This document shows, one piece after another, positions 34,828 to 43,631 of a DNA stretch of 64,000 nt. The DNA lies in contig CAYQNU010000017.1 of assembly GCA_964419055.1 (NCBI GenBank), positions 1-64,000 on the forward strand, in the 5' to 3' direction. Position 1 is the first letter of the stretch; each line of letters opens with the position of its first letter. Origin of the DNA: CAYQNU01 sp964419055 (GTDB lineage: Bacteria > Bacteroidota > Bacteroidia > Flavobacteriales_D > Parvicellaceae). The notes below the pieces were generated by a model, which did no database searches, was not told where the DNA came from, and saw only the letters and a list, made by a program, of their open reading frames with translations. A program made the position numbers and the translations under genes.

Positions 34828-35430
34828 ATGGGACGTAAGCCAATAGAACGATATCGTTATAAAGATGAGCTCATAAAAGAAAAATATGTCATCAAATTTA
34901 TGATCTATTTTCAAAACAATGGCCTCGAAAACTTTTCCATGTCTAAAATGGCCGCTGATTTGAAAATGAGTAAAACGACCATTTACAATCATTTTACAAC
35001 AAAAGAAGAAATCATTTCAGCCGTAGTTGATTATAAATTATCAATCATCAAAGATTATCAAACGGTTCTCGAAAACATAACATTACCTTTCATTGAACGT
35101 TATCGAAAATCCATGTTGTTTTTCTGTGTTCAAACGTTCGATATTTCAGCTCCTATATTGTTTCACATTGAAGTGAATTATCCTAAAATATGGAAAAAAG
35201 TGGAGCAATTTCAATTGGGAGTAATGCGAAATTTAAAAAGCTATTATGAAGTGGGTATTGAAATAGGTATGTTTAAAAAAGAATTGAACCCATTTTTACT
35301 CTATTTGGATGATCAAAAATTCTTTGAATTATTATCCAATCAAAAAGTATTATCTGATCATAACATTTCTGTTTTAGATGCATTCAATCATCATTTTTCG
35401 ATAAAGTTTAAAGGTATTTTATTGAATTAA
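34828..35430 (+). CDS. TetR family transcriptional regulator
   Basis: A 200-residue regulator. The N-terminal helix-turn-helix (about 10-65) shows FSMSKMAADLKMSKTTIYNHFTTKEEI, the TetR signature. The C-terminal part is a helical ligand-binding domain of unknown specificity. The start is the ATG at 34828 (MGRKPIERYRYKDE); an in-frame TTG two codons upstream is less likely. It sits between the ChaN gene and the TonB receptor gene and may control one or both. Confidence 0.88.
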   Translation: MGRKPIERYRYKDELIKEKYVIKFMIYFQNNGLENFSMSKMAADLKMSKTTIYNHFTTKEEIISAVVDYKLSIIKDYQTVLENITLPFIERYRKSMLFFCVQTFDISAPILFHIEVNYPKIWKKVEQFQLGVMRNLKSYYEVGIEIGMFKKELNPFLLYLDDQKFFELLSNQKVLSDHNISVLDAFNHHFSIKFKGILLN

Positions 35431-35546
35431 AAATGAATAAATAGGCCATTAGATGCTACAGTTCATCAACTTAAAAAAATTTTAACGTTTTTTTGGAAAC
35501 ATTTTTAACATCAAATTGTTTCCTTTGCAAACTAAACTATTATTAG

Positions 35547-37907
35547 ATGAAATTTTACTTGTTGGGGGCATTTGCCTTGCTTTTTTCGTTGAGTTTTTCA
35601 GCGCAAAACAAATATACTATAAGCGGATCTGTGAAGGATTCGAAAAATGGTGAAGACTTAATTGGAGTAAATGTTTTTGTAAAAGAGCTACCGGATATTG
35701 GAGTAGCAACAAATGTCTACGGATTTTATTCATTGACTATTCCAGAGGGAAGTTACACAATCATATATCGATATGTAGGATATCAACTAATTGAAAAGAA
35801 AATTGATTTAAAAGAAAATCAAAAAATCAATTTAGAGATGAGCCCTGATTCTGAAATTTTGGTTGAATTAACCGTTAATGCAGAAAAAGAAGATGCCAAT
35901 ATTAAATCGAATGAAGTAAGTACCATAAAATTTGACCCTAAAGACATTGAAACCATTCCTGTTTTGTTTGGGGAAAAAGATGTTTTAAAAACCGTTTCCT
36001 TATTACCTGGTGTAAAATCAGCTGGTGAAGGTCAAAGTGGATTTTATGTGAGAGGTGGTGGAGCTGATCAAAATTTAATTCTATTAGACGAAGCGCCCGT
36101 TTACAATGCTTCACACTTATTAGGATTCTTTTCTGTTTTTAATACGGATGCTCTTAAGGACATTAACTTAATTAAAGGTGGTATGCCTGCCGAATATGGC
36201 GGAAGAGCTTCTTCTGTTATGGACATCAAGATGAAGGAAGGAAACTCGAAAAAATTGAGTGTAAGTGGTGGTATAGGACTTATTTCTTCAAAATTAACCG
36301 TAGAAGCACCCATTGTAAAAGATAAAGGTTCTTTCATTATTTCGGCTCGTAGAACCTACGCAGACGTATTTTTGAAATTAGCCCCAGATACAAGCTTGAG
36401 AAATAATAAACTTTATTTCTATGATTTGAATCTTAAAGCCAATTACAATATTAATGATAAAAACAGAATATTCCTTTCTGGTTATTTCGGAAGAGACAAA
36501 TTTGGATTTGGTGATGATTTTGGTTTCAATTGGGGAAATGCCACAGGCACCATTCGTTTGAACCATATTTTTAATGATAAATTATTTAGTAACACTTCGC
36601 TTATATACAGTAATTACGATTACAGTATTTCCATTGGAGCAGCAGGATTTGAGTTTGGATCCAACATTCAAGATTGGAACTTTAAACAAGATTTTCAGTA
36701 TTTCTTAAATGAAAAGCATACCATGAAATTTGGTTTAAACACCATTTACCACACCTTTGCTCCTGGCTTCGTGAACGCTGAAGAAGGCGGAGTATTTAAC
36801 AATATTGAAGTACAAAAAAGATATGGTTTAGAGTCGGCTATTTATTTCTCAGATGAATTTAAAATTTCTCCACTGTTTAACATCGTTTATGGAGTGCGTT
36901 ATGCTCATTTCACAGCATTAGGGCCTGGTGATATTTATACCTATGACAACGATGGTGAAGTAATTGACACGGTTAATTATGCTAAAAATAAATCGTACCA
37001 GACGTATCAAGGTTTAGAGCCTAGAATTGCTGCCAACTATATTATTAATGATCAAAACAGTATTAAAGGAAGTTATGCACGCAACCAACAATTTGTGCAT
37101 TTGTTGGCAAATTCTACCAGTTCTTCACCAACAGATGTTTGGTTATTGAGTAGTAATAATATCAAACCTCAAATTTCGGATCAAGTAACTTTAGGTTATT
37201 TTAGAAATTTGAAAAAGAACATGTTTGAATTATCCGTTGAAGCTTATTACAAAACCTTAGATAACGTTATTGATTACAGAACGGGTGCCGAAATTAATTT
37301 CAATAATACCGTAGAAGGAGATTTAGTTTATGGTGTTGGAAGAGCTTATGGTGTTGAATTATTACTTAGAAAAAAGAAAGGGAATTTCACCGGTTGGTTT
37401 GGTTACACTTTGTCAAGAAGTGAACGTAAATTTGAACAAATCAATACCAATAATTGGTATCCAGCAAGACAAGATCGTATTCATGATATTAGCTTAGTTA
37501 CGATGTACAGTTTTACTGAAAGAATTAAAGCTTCTGCAAGTTGGGTTTACTACACCGGTGATGCTATTACTGTTCCGAGTGCACGATATGAAGTGGACGG
37601 TATTTCAGCTACTTATTATTCGGAGCGTAATGGATATAGAATGCCAAATTACCACCGCTTGGATTTGGGATTGACCATTTACAGTGATAAATTTAAAAAA
37701 TACAAAGATCCAGAATCAGGAGAAATCTTGAAAAAAGAACGCAAAGTAGAATCTAACTGGAGTTTTTCAGTATACAATGTCTACGCAAGAGAAAATGCCT
37801 TCTCCATCTCATTTAGAGAAAGTGAAACCTCTCCAGGCACCATTGAAACGGTTCAATTATCCTTGTTTAGAGCCATTCCTTCTATTAGTTATAACTTCAA
37901 ATTTTAA
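35547..37907 (+). CDS. TonB-dependent outer-membrane receptor with CarboxypepD_reg-like domain
   Basis: A 786-residue outer-membrane receptor. A signal peptide (1-19, ending SFSA) is followed by a carboxypeptidase-regulatory-like beta-sandwich (about 22-110), a plug domain (about 130-235, with GFYVRGGGADQNLILLDE and GGMPAEYGGRASS), and a 22-stranded barrel to the C-terminal aromatic (FKF). It imports a ligand using TonB energy; the ligand is unknown. DUF4249 lipoprotein gene follows 12 bases later, a pair seen often in Bacteroidota, where the lipoprotein plays the SusD-like surface role. Confidence 0.93.
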   Translation: MKFYLLGAFALLFSLSFSAQNKYTISGSVKDSKNGEDLIGVNVFVKELPDIGVATNVYGFYSLTIPEGSYTIIYRYVGYQLIEKKIDLKENQKINLEMSPDSEILVELTVNAEKEDANIKSNEVSTIKFDPKDIETIPVLFGEKDVLKTVSLLPGVKSAGEGQSGFYVRGGGADQNLILLDEAPVYNASHLLGFFSVFNTDALKDINLIKGGMPAEYGGRASSVMDIKMKEGNSKKLSVSGGIGLISSKLTVEAPIVKDKGSFIISARRTYADVFLKLAPDTSLRNNKLYFYDLNLKANYNINDKNRIFLSGYFGRDKFGFGDDFGFNWGNATGTIRLNHIFNDKLFSNTSLIYSNYDYSISIGAAGFEFGSNIQDWNFKQDFQYFLNEKHTMKFGLNTIYHTFAPGFVNAEEGGVFNNIEVQKRYGLESAIYFSDEFKISPLFNIVYGVRYAHFTALGPGDIYTYDNDGEVIDTVNYAKNKSYQTYQGLEPRIAANYIINDQNSIKGSYARNQQFVHLLANSTSSSPTDVWLLSSNNIKPQISDQVTLGYFRNLKKNMFELSVEAYYKTLDNVIDYRTGAEINFNNTVEGDLVYGVGRAYGVELLLRKKKGNFTGWFGYTLSRSERKFEQINTNNWYPARQDRIHDISLVTMYSFTERIKASASWVYYTGDAITVPSARYEVDGISATYYSERNGYRMPNYHRLDLGLTIYSDKFKKYKDPESGEILKKERKVESNWSFSVYNVYARENAFSISFRESETSPGTIETVQLSLFRAIPSISYNFKF

Positions 37908-37919
37908 GAATTAAAGAAT

Positions 37920-38732
37920 ATGAAATCCATTAAAACCAACCTACAAGCGTTATTAGCTCTTGCGCTGATTTCCACTACCCTATTTTTAGGAGCTTGTGAA
38001 AAAGTAATCGACTTAAACATAAAAGATGCCGACACACAATTGGTTATTGAAGGGAGCGTTTCAAACGTACCTGAATATAATTATATAAAATTAAATTATT
38101 CCAAATCACTTTCAGATGCTAATCCTTTTGGAACAGCTTCTGGAGCTATAGTAACAGTTACCGATGAACTGGGCAACAACTACCCGATGACCGAGACTGA
38201 ACCGGGTGTATATACTAATCCAACGCTTATTGGTTTGCCCTACACTACTTATTCAATGAATGTTCAATTGGATGGGAAAACCTATACCGCAAGTTCTTTT
38301 TTACCCGGAGCAACACCAATAGACACACTCATTTCATTTAAAAACGAAGGTGCATTTTTAGGCGAAGGATATTCTGTTTTGGTGTATTTTTTTGACAAAG
38401 GAAATGAAACAAACTTCTATCGAGTAAGAACCTATGAGAATGGTGTAAGACAAGATCCGTTGTATATAGAAAATGACGAATTGAGAAATGGTATTTATAC
38501 GGGAACACCACCTTTATTTAATAACTCCTATAACCTTGGAGATACTGCTGTCATTCAATTGATGGAAGTTGACCAACAAGTTTTTAAATACTTTAAAAGT
38601 TTGGCGGATATTATAGATCCTCAAAATCAACCTGCAGCTCCAGGCAATCCATTAACCAACATTACGGGTGGTGCTATTGGTGTGTTTGCTGCCTACAACA
38701 TTGAAAGCGATACGTTGGTGATTGCTGATTAA
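37920..38732 (+). CDS. DUF4249 lipoprotein, partner of the TonB receptor
   Basis: A 270-residue outer-membrane lipoprotein. The lipobox is LFLGAC (Cys about residue 26), followed by EKVIDLNIKDADTQLVIEGSV, the DUF4249 opening. The body is beta-rich with an YTNPTLIGLPYTTYSM segment. The gene starts 12 bases after the TonB receptor gene and ends at a bidirectional terminator, so it is the last gene of that unit. The role in ligand capture is inferred from the pairing. Confidence 0.87.
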   Translation: MKSIKTNLQALLALALISTTLFLGACEKVIDLNIKDADTQLVIEGSVSNVPEYNYIKLNYSKSLSDANPFGTASGAIVTVTDELGNNYPMTETEPGVYTNPTLIGLPYTTYSMNVQLDGKTYTASSFLPGATPIDTLISFKNEGAFLGEGYSVLVYFFDKGNETNFYRVRTYENGVRQDPLYIENDELRNGIYTGTPPLFNNSYNLGDTAVIQLMEVDQQVFKYFKSLADIIDPQNQPAAPGNPLTNITGGAIGVFAAYNIESDTLVIAD

Positions 38733-38740
38733 AAACAAAA

Positions 38741-38775
38741 AAAAATCCTAACAATTTGTTAGGATTTTTTTTTAT
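38741..38775 (+). terminator. Bidirectional intrinsic terminator
   Basis: AAAATCCTAAC and GTTAGGATTTT form an 11-bp stem with a 5-base loop, with A- and T-runs outside. It separates the convergent DUF4249 and rhodanese genes and can end both. Confidence 0.88.
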
Positions 38776-38791
38776 ATCTTAAACTTTACAT

Positions 38792-39106
38792 TTAATACTT
38801 CTCCATTTTCGGATCAATTTGATCGGCCCAAGCTAAGATGCCGCCTTCTAAATTAGAGATATTAGTAAATCCTTGAGTTTCTAAAAAAGCAACGATATTT
38901 CCCGAACGTTTTCCGCTTCTGCAATGAATAATTACGGGTACTTCTTTGGAAATTTCATCTAAATTATTGGGTATTTCGGCCATTGGAATAAGCGCTCCTC
39001 CAATTTCACAGATATCTGCTTCATAAGGTTCTCTTACATCAATTAATTGAAAGTCATCACCTTCATCCATCATTTTTTTAAGTTGTTGTACGCTAACAGT
39101 TTTCAT
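38792..39106 (-). CDS. Single-domain rhodanese-like protein
   Basis: A 104-residue cytosolic rhodanese domain. The active-site loop IIHCRSGKRSGNIVAFL carries the catalytic Cys, and LIDVREPYEADICEIGGALIPM is the family's N-terminal signature. It is likely a thiosulfate or persulfide sulfurtransferase; the acceptor is unknown. It is a lone gene between a terminator and a tRNA gene. Confidence 0.92.
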   Translation of the reverse strand: MKTVSVQQLKKMMDEGDDFQLIDVREPYEADICEIGGALIPMAEIPNNLDEISKEVPVIIHCRSGKRSGNIVAFLETQGFTNISNLEGGILAWADQIDPKMEKY

Positions 39107-39153
39107 TTTTTTTAATAATTGTGATTAATAGTAGTTTTTTCAATTTAATCAAG

Positions 39154-39226
39154 TGTTCGCACCGGGACTCGAACCCAGATCTGCTGCTTAGGAGGCGGCT
39201 ATTCTATCCTGTTGAACTATGCAAAC
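39154..39226 (-). tRNA. tRNA-Arg (anticodon CCU)
   Basis: The minus strand folds into a 73-base cloverleaf. The acceptor stem GTTTGCA/TGCGAAC pairs fully (one G-U), the T-arm is CTGGG TTCGAGT CCCGG, and the anticodon loop is CTCCTAA (anticodon CCT). The anticodon stem GCCGC/GCAGC has one C-A mismatch in the middle. CCA is not encoded. Confidence 0.9.
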
Positions 39227-39280
39227 AATGTGTAAATCGTTGCAAAGATACAATAATTGAGAATAGTAATTTAATGCTAC

Positions 39281-41491
39281 TTATTCAATGTTCAAATTAT
39301 GTTGCGCATCCTTATTCCATTGGTTCCATTGAAATTGCTGAATGGCTTTTATGACCATCAAAACGCCTGCCGAGCCCAAATAATATAAGCCTTTATGAGC
39401 TACGGGCTGTCCATCAAAAGCTCCTTTGCCAGTAACTAACTTTTTGGAAATTCCTGTTTTAATGTCAAATGATACCAATTCACCGGTTTGCGTAGCAACC
39501 ACAATTTGGTCATTGGCAACTATGGGCACTTGACTAGGATGTGCCGAAATGGGTTTTCGCCAAATTTCTCGTTCCGTAGTTGCATCAAATGTGATCACTT
39601 GATTAGCATCCACTATGACCACGTACTTATTTTTATAGACAATAGGATGGCTTCCATTAAAATTCATTTGAGCATAAGCATCCTTTTGCTCTACTATTTT
39701 ATTTGATTTAAAAGCATTGGCAGGAGCATATTTTCGCACTACTTTGTAGGTAGTTTTATCCAACACTAACACTTGTTCTTTACCATTCGTTTCAACTGTT
39801 ATGAAAATAGAATTAGCTGAAATGGTGGGTGAAGATAATGCATTTATCTTTTGTTGCATTGTCACTTCTTTACCAGTCTTTTTATCAAACACATAGTACG
39901 TACCTGAATGTGAAGCCACATGAACGTTTCCACCTTCCACCACTGGGCAAGCTATTACCTCTGAGTCGAGCCAAGTTATCCAATTCATTTTACCGGTTTT
40001 GAGGTCAAAACTCGCCAAAACAAAATCTTCATTTGGATTACTCGGATTGGCTCCTCCATTATCATATACTACATATACACTGTTTTCATCGGCTGAAGGT
40101 GTTGAATAAATGGTTCCGGCCAACCATTTGCTCCAAAGCATTTTACCGGTATTGGCCTCTAAAGCATACAACGTACACGAATAGGTATTAATCAATAAAA
40201 CGCCATTGTGATAAACCGCTGGAGAAGCACCTGATTCACCTAACTCAACACCCCAAATAAACTGACCATTTAAGGCATTGAGGCAATAAAAGCTGGGTGA
40301 ATAGAATCCTGCCTGAGTAAATAATTGATCTTCGACAACGGTTGGTGTACCAATAGGACCTGAATTTTTGAATTGGACAGTAAACCCGTCTGTGGTTTTT
40401 GTAAGATAATCAGTGGGTTTTAAAGCTGCTTTTACAGGTGTTTCGCTATGGTTAACGACAAACCCTAAGGCATTCATTTTGCGTTCTTCCATCATTTTTT
40501 CAATGGCTGCAGAACCTCTGTATCTTCTCGTAATGGACTCAAAAGCAAAACCTAAGGTATTGGAAGCATCCACTAAAGCAATGTCACGCTCATATTTCAA
40601 ACTGATAAGGTATTGTGTACCCTTTTCAAGCATAAATTTACACATTCCTTTGTCATCCGTTTTACCAACATATACGCGTTTTCCATTTTTATCATTTATG
40701 TAAACTGGTTCGTTAGCACAAGGCAACCCTTCATAATTTTTAAGGTTGAGTGAAAACAATAAATGGGTTGTAGTACCATTGGTTTGAGTAACTTGTTTTT
40801 GAACAATGGTATCTCCTTTCGCTTCTTCCGTTACTTTAGTTTTTTCGTAATATACTGTTTCACTTAATTCGGCATTAGGATAGTTCGGCACCTTTACTTT
40901 TTGAATCCCTTCAATCCCCGCAATATCTATTTCATATTCGTTATTTACAGGCAAATAAAAAGTGGCCACTCCACTGCCATTCGTTACACCTTGATATTTA
41001 ACTTTTGCTTTTATATCGACCACTTCAATAGGTAGATTAGTTACCCGAGTACTGTTTTTTTCTTTCACTTCAATAGCCACTTTAGCCACATTCGAAGTAC
41101 CTTTTAATTGAAGGGCTGTGGACGTTTTAAAAACCAAACCACTTCGGTTAGCATTGGGTTGCACTGCAAAAAACTTTTCAGGGTCATAAGTGGTCGTTTT
41201 GCTGGCCTTACCCATCATTCCTTCAAAAATCGAAATAGAATGAAAATTAGTATTTTCGAGGTAACTAAATTTATATTCCCCTGCTGTAGTTAACACAAAA
41301 ATAGTGGTTCCCGTAACATCCGTGCGTTGAGTTAAAGACACATCTGCTTCGTCATTTACGGCTTTTACCTCCACATTTTTGACGGGCATTCCTTGAGTAT
41401 CTTTAATTTTTAGGGTGAACGTATATTGCCCATTGATAGTTGACGCTACTAACAACAAACAAAACATAACTAACGTAAATCTTACTAACAT
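39281..41491 (-). CDS. Exported PQQ-like beta-propeller protein
   Basis: A 736-residue exported protein. The signal peptide (MLVRFTLVMFCLLLVASTINGQ) starts at the ATG at 41491; the frame extends 17 codons further but that end is not signal-like. The N-terminal half has Ig-like/carboxypeptidase-regulatory segments (for example LKIKDTQGMPVKNVEVKAV, and two others near 135 and 250). The C-terminal half (about residues 375-736) is a propeller of PQQ-like blades, with repeated GKMLWSKWL, GKMNWITWL and TEREIWRKP patterns. Such modules usually make protein-protein contacts; no enzyme site is seen. Confidence 0.82.
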   Translation of the reverse strand: MLVRFTLVMFCLLLVASTINGQYTFTLKIKDTQGMPVKNVEVKAVNDEADVSLTQRTDVTGTTIFVLTTAGEYKFSYLENTNFHSISIFEGMMGKASKTTTYDPEKFFAVQPNANRSGLVFKTSTALQLKGTSNVAKVAIEVKEKNSTRVTNLPIEVVDIKAKVKYQGVTNGSGVATFYLPVNNEYEIDIAGIEGIQKVKVPNYPNAELSETVYYEKTKVTEEAKGDTIVQKQVTQTNGTTTHLLFSLNLKNYEGLPCANEPVYINDKNGKRVYVGKTDDKGMCKFMLEKGTQYLISLKYERDIALVDASNTLGFAFESITRRYRGSAAIEKMMEERKMNALGFVVNHSETPVKAALKPTDYLTKTTDGFTVQFKNSGPIGTPTVVEDQLFTQAGFYSPSFYCLNALNGQFIWGVELGESGASPAVYHNGVLLINTYSCTLYALEANTGKMLWSKWLAGTIYSTPSADENSVYVVYDNGGANPSNPNEDFVLASFDLKTGKMNWITWLDSEVIACPVVEGGNVHVASHSGTYYVFDKKTGKEVTMQQKINALSSPTISANSIFITVETNGKEQVLVLDKTTYKVVRKYAPANAFKSNKIVEQKDAYAQMNFNGSHPIVYKNKYVVIVDANQVITFDATTEREIWRKPISAHPSQVPIVANDQIVVATQTGELVSFDIKTGISKKLVTGKGAFDGQPVAHKGLYYLGSAGVLMVIKAIQQFQWNQWNKDAQHNLNIE

Positions 41492-41836
41492 AGGTTTTGG
41501 TTTTAGCTGGAAAAAATCGATTACAAAGTAAGACCATAACACTTTATTTTACTAATAGTTACAGTTGAAATTTACTCACATAGGTAAAAATACGGTAGCA
41601 TAGAGTAATTTAAACTTTGACCGTTGGCGGATTTAATGAATAAGATGAATAAAACTTCTTTGTTTTGGACGAGTTGTTTTTAACAATTAAAATTATACAA
41701 CATCTAATTCATTGTTATTCAAGTATTTAGTTTATTAAATATTTTAATTTATTTTTATTGTTTTTTGTAACTTTTCCCTTACTTTTGCGTTCCCTTAAAA
41801 ACGACTAAGATAAATAACCTTTAAAAAAAGTATACT
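41492..41836. other. AT-rich gene-free region with the DUF2795 promoter
   Basis: 345 bases between divergent genes with no credible coding frame. The only signal I can support is the promoter at 41758-41787 for the DUF2795 gene. I see no repeat or hairpin of note. Confidence 0.55.
41758..41787 (+). promoter_or_regulatory. DUF2795 gene promoter (-33 and -7 elements)
   Basis: TTG at 41758-41760 and TACTTTTG at 41780-41787 are 19 bases apart, which fits the Bacteroidota -33/-7 pattern. The -7 element is 50 bases before the ATG at 41837. Confidence 0.6.
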
Positions 41837-42058
41837 ATGTATTGGACATTAGAATTAGCATCATATTTGGAAGATGCACCTTGGCCAGCAACTCAAGAAG
41901 AATTGATAGATTTTGCCATGAGAACAGGAGCTCCTTTAGAAGTTGTAGAAAACCTACAGGCTTTGGAAGATGAAGATGAAATCTATGAAAGTATCGAAGA
42001 GATTTGGCCTGATTATCCTTCAAAAGAAGATTTCTTCTTTAACGAAGAAGAATATTAA
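41837..42058 (+). CDS. DUF2795 protein
   Basis: A 73-residue acidic protein starting MYWTLELASYLEDAPWPATQEELIDFA, the DUF2795 signature; residues of about 27-47 (TGAPLEVVENLQALEDEDEI) continue it. The family is short, cytosolic and of unknown function. It has its own promoter and terminator, so it is a monocistronic and perhaps well-expressed gene. Confidence 0.88.
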   Translation: MYWTLELASYLEDAPWPATQEELIDFAMRTGAPLEVVENLQALEDEDEIYESIEEIWPDYPSKEDFFFNEEEY

Positions 42059-42077
42059 CCCTACCTAGAACAAATTG

Positions 42078-42112
42078 AAAGCCTGAATATTTTTATATTC
42101 AGGCTTTTTTTT
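42078..42112 (+). terminator. Terminator after DUF2795 gene
   Basis: AAAGCCTGAATAT and ATATTCAGGCTTT form a 13-bp perfect stem with a TTTT loop and an 8-T tail. Confidence 0.9.
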
Positions 42113-42266
42113 GATCCATTTTAATTTAATTGATTTCAATATTTATTTAGAACCCCAAACTTATTTTTTAGTTGATATTCTAACTTACAGATTATTTTAG
42201 GGCTTCCCGATATGTATTTTCTAAAATCATCCTTCACTCAAAAATATCCATCGGGATAAACTTCTC

Positions 42267-42331
42267 GCCCTAGAGGGAGCGAAAAAAAAAGCCAGACATA
42301 AATGTCTGGCTTTTTGCGCTCCCTCTAGGGC
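42267..42331. repeat. Long palindrome made from an inverted copy of the tRNA-Asn 3' end
   Basis: GCCCTAGAGGGAGCG at 42267-42281 is a perfect inverted copy of 42317-42331, which is the last 15 bases of the tRNA-Asn gene. Between them lies the terminator hairpin. The whole is a near-perfect palindrome: arms of 15+5+9 paired bases around a 2-base loop, with one small asymmetry in the A/T run. Confidence 0.85.
42282..42315 (-). terminator. Terminator of tRNA-Asn
   Basis: On the minus strand AAAAAGCCAGACAT pairs with ATGTCTGGCTTTTT around a 2-base loop and continues in a 9-T tail. It starts 1 base after the tRNA 3' end. Confidence 0.85.
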
Positions 42332-42390
42332 TCGAACCTAGGACCCTCTGATTAACAGTCAGATGCTCTAACCGACTGAGCTAAGGAAGC
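42317..42390 (-). tRNA. tRNA-Asn (anticodon GUU)
   Basis: The minus strand gives a 74-base cloverleaf. The acceptor stem GCTTCCT/AGGGAGC pairs fully (one G-U), the D-arm contains GCTCAGTCGGTTAGAGC, the anticodon stem-loop is CTGAC TGTTAAT CAGAG (anticodon GTT), and the T-arm is CTAGG TTCGAGC CCTAG. CCA is not encoded. Confidence 0.95.
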
Positions 42391-42466
42391 GTTGCGCTCG
42401 GCTAAAAAAATGAAACGTTTAACTGTTTCGGGGTGCAATATTAATTCAAAGTTTGGAAATAAACAA

Positions 42467-42474
42467 TATCTTTG
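42467..42474 (+). promoter_or_regulatory. PfkB-kinase promoter, -7 element
   Basis: TATCTTTG is a perfect consensus match, 27 bases before the ATG at 42501. The frame-extending TTG at 42453 lies upstream of it and would not be transcribed. Confidence 0.62.
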
Positions 42475-42500
42475 CAAAAAAAATTAAAAATAAATTTACA

Positions 42501-43442
42501 ATGAGTTTAGTAAACGTTGGTACTGTGGCATTTGACGCTCTTGAAACGCCTTTCGGAAAAACCGATAAAATTATAGGAGGAGCATGTACTTACATCAGTT
42601 TAGCTGCTTCTTACTTTGTGAAGAACGCAAAAATTGTTTCGGTAGTGGGTGGAGACTTCCCTCAAGAAACGATTAATATGTTTAAAGAACGAGGTATTTC
42701 TGTTGAAGGATTGCAGATTAAAGAAAATGAAAAAACATTTTTTTGGTCAGGAAAATATCATAATGATATGAATACACGTGATACTATTGACACACAATTA
42801 AACGTGTTGGAGACTTTTGACCCAGTTATTCCTGAAAGTTACCAAGATTGTGAATACCTAATGTTGGGTAATCTAACACCAGCTGTACAATTACAAGTAA
42901 TTCAACGATTGAAAAAACGTCCTAAATTAATTGTATTGGATACCATGAACTTTTGGATGGAAATTGCTTTGGAAGATTTGAAAAAAGTATTGAAAGAAAT
43001 TGACGTTTTGACCATCAATGATGAAGAAGCACGCTTATTAAGTGGAGAATACTCTCTTCGAAAAGCAGCTAAAAAAATCTTAACGATGGGACCAAAATAC
43101 TTAATCATCAAAAAAGGTGAGCACGGTGCTTTATTGTTTGATCAAGAACGTGTATTCTTTGCCCCTGCTTTACCACTTGAGGAAGTTTTTGACCCAACTG
43201 GAGCTGGAGATACTTTTGCTGGTGGATTTATCGGTTATTTAGCTTCCACAGAAAACATCACTTGGGAAAATATGAAAAACGGAATCATTATGGGTTCTGC
43301 ACTAGCATCTTTTACCGTGGAGAAATTTGGTATTGAACGTTTACGTGATTTAACAATGGCCGAAATTGCAGACCGTATCAGCCAATTTGCTGAGTTAACT
43401 AATTTTACAATGGAATTTCCTGTTTTTGCTGAAAGAGTTTAG
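42501..43442 (+). CDS. PfkB family sugar/nucleoside kinase
   Basis: A 313-residue kinase of the ribokinase/PfkB family. The signature DPTGAGDTFAGGFIGYL with the catalytic Asp lies near residue 235, and the N-terminal GGACTYISLAASYF is the substrate-side Gly-Gly region. The protein begins MSLVNVGTVAFDALETPFG. Substrate could be ribose, fructose or adenosine; it cannot be told from sequence alone. It is monocistronic with a perfect promoter and its own terminator. Confidence 0.9.
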   Translation: MSLVNVGTVAFDALETPFGKTDKIIGGACTYISLAASYFVKNAKIVSVVGGDFPQETINMFKERGISVEGLQIKENEKTFFWSGKYHNDMNTRDTIDTQLNVLETFDPVIPESYQDCEYLMLGNLTPAVQLQVIQRLKKRPKLIVLDTMNFWMEIALEDLKKVLKEIDVLTINDEEARLLSGEYSLRKAAKKILTMGPKYLIIKKGEHGALLFDQERVFFAPALPLEEVFDPTGAGDTFAGGFIGYLASTENITWENMKNGIIMGSALASFTVEKFGIERLRDLTMAEIADRISQFAELTNFTMEFPVFAERV

Positions 43443-43466
43443 TTTTAATCAAGAAGTATACTTTCT

Positions 43467-43507
43467 AAAAGTCATTGTTTTATTTTAAAGCAATGACTTT
43501 TTTTTTA
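43467..43507 (+). terminator. Terminator after PfkB kinase gene
   Basis: AAAAGTCATTG and CAATGACTTTT form an 11-bp stem with a 13-base loop and a T-rich tail. Confidence 0.82.
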
Positions 43508-43631
43508 TAGAAGAATAAATAGTTACATCTATTATTCACTATTAGACTTTTAAATTAGGATTGATTTTCAAAATTTAATTTTTGTTTATTTTCTTAACTT
43601 TTTTCTTGATAAAAAAGTTACAAAAAATCAA

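Noticed and set aside
42267..42390. tRNA-Asn as an integration site with att repeats
   Set aside because: The copy of the tRNA end is inverted, only 36 bases away, and no integrase or foreign cargo is present.
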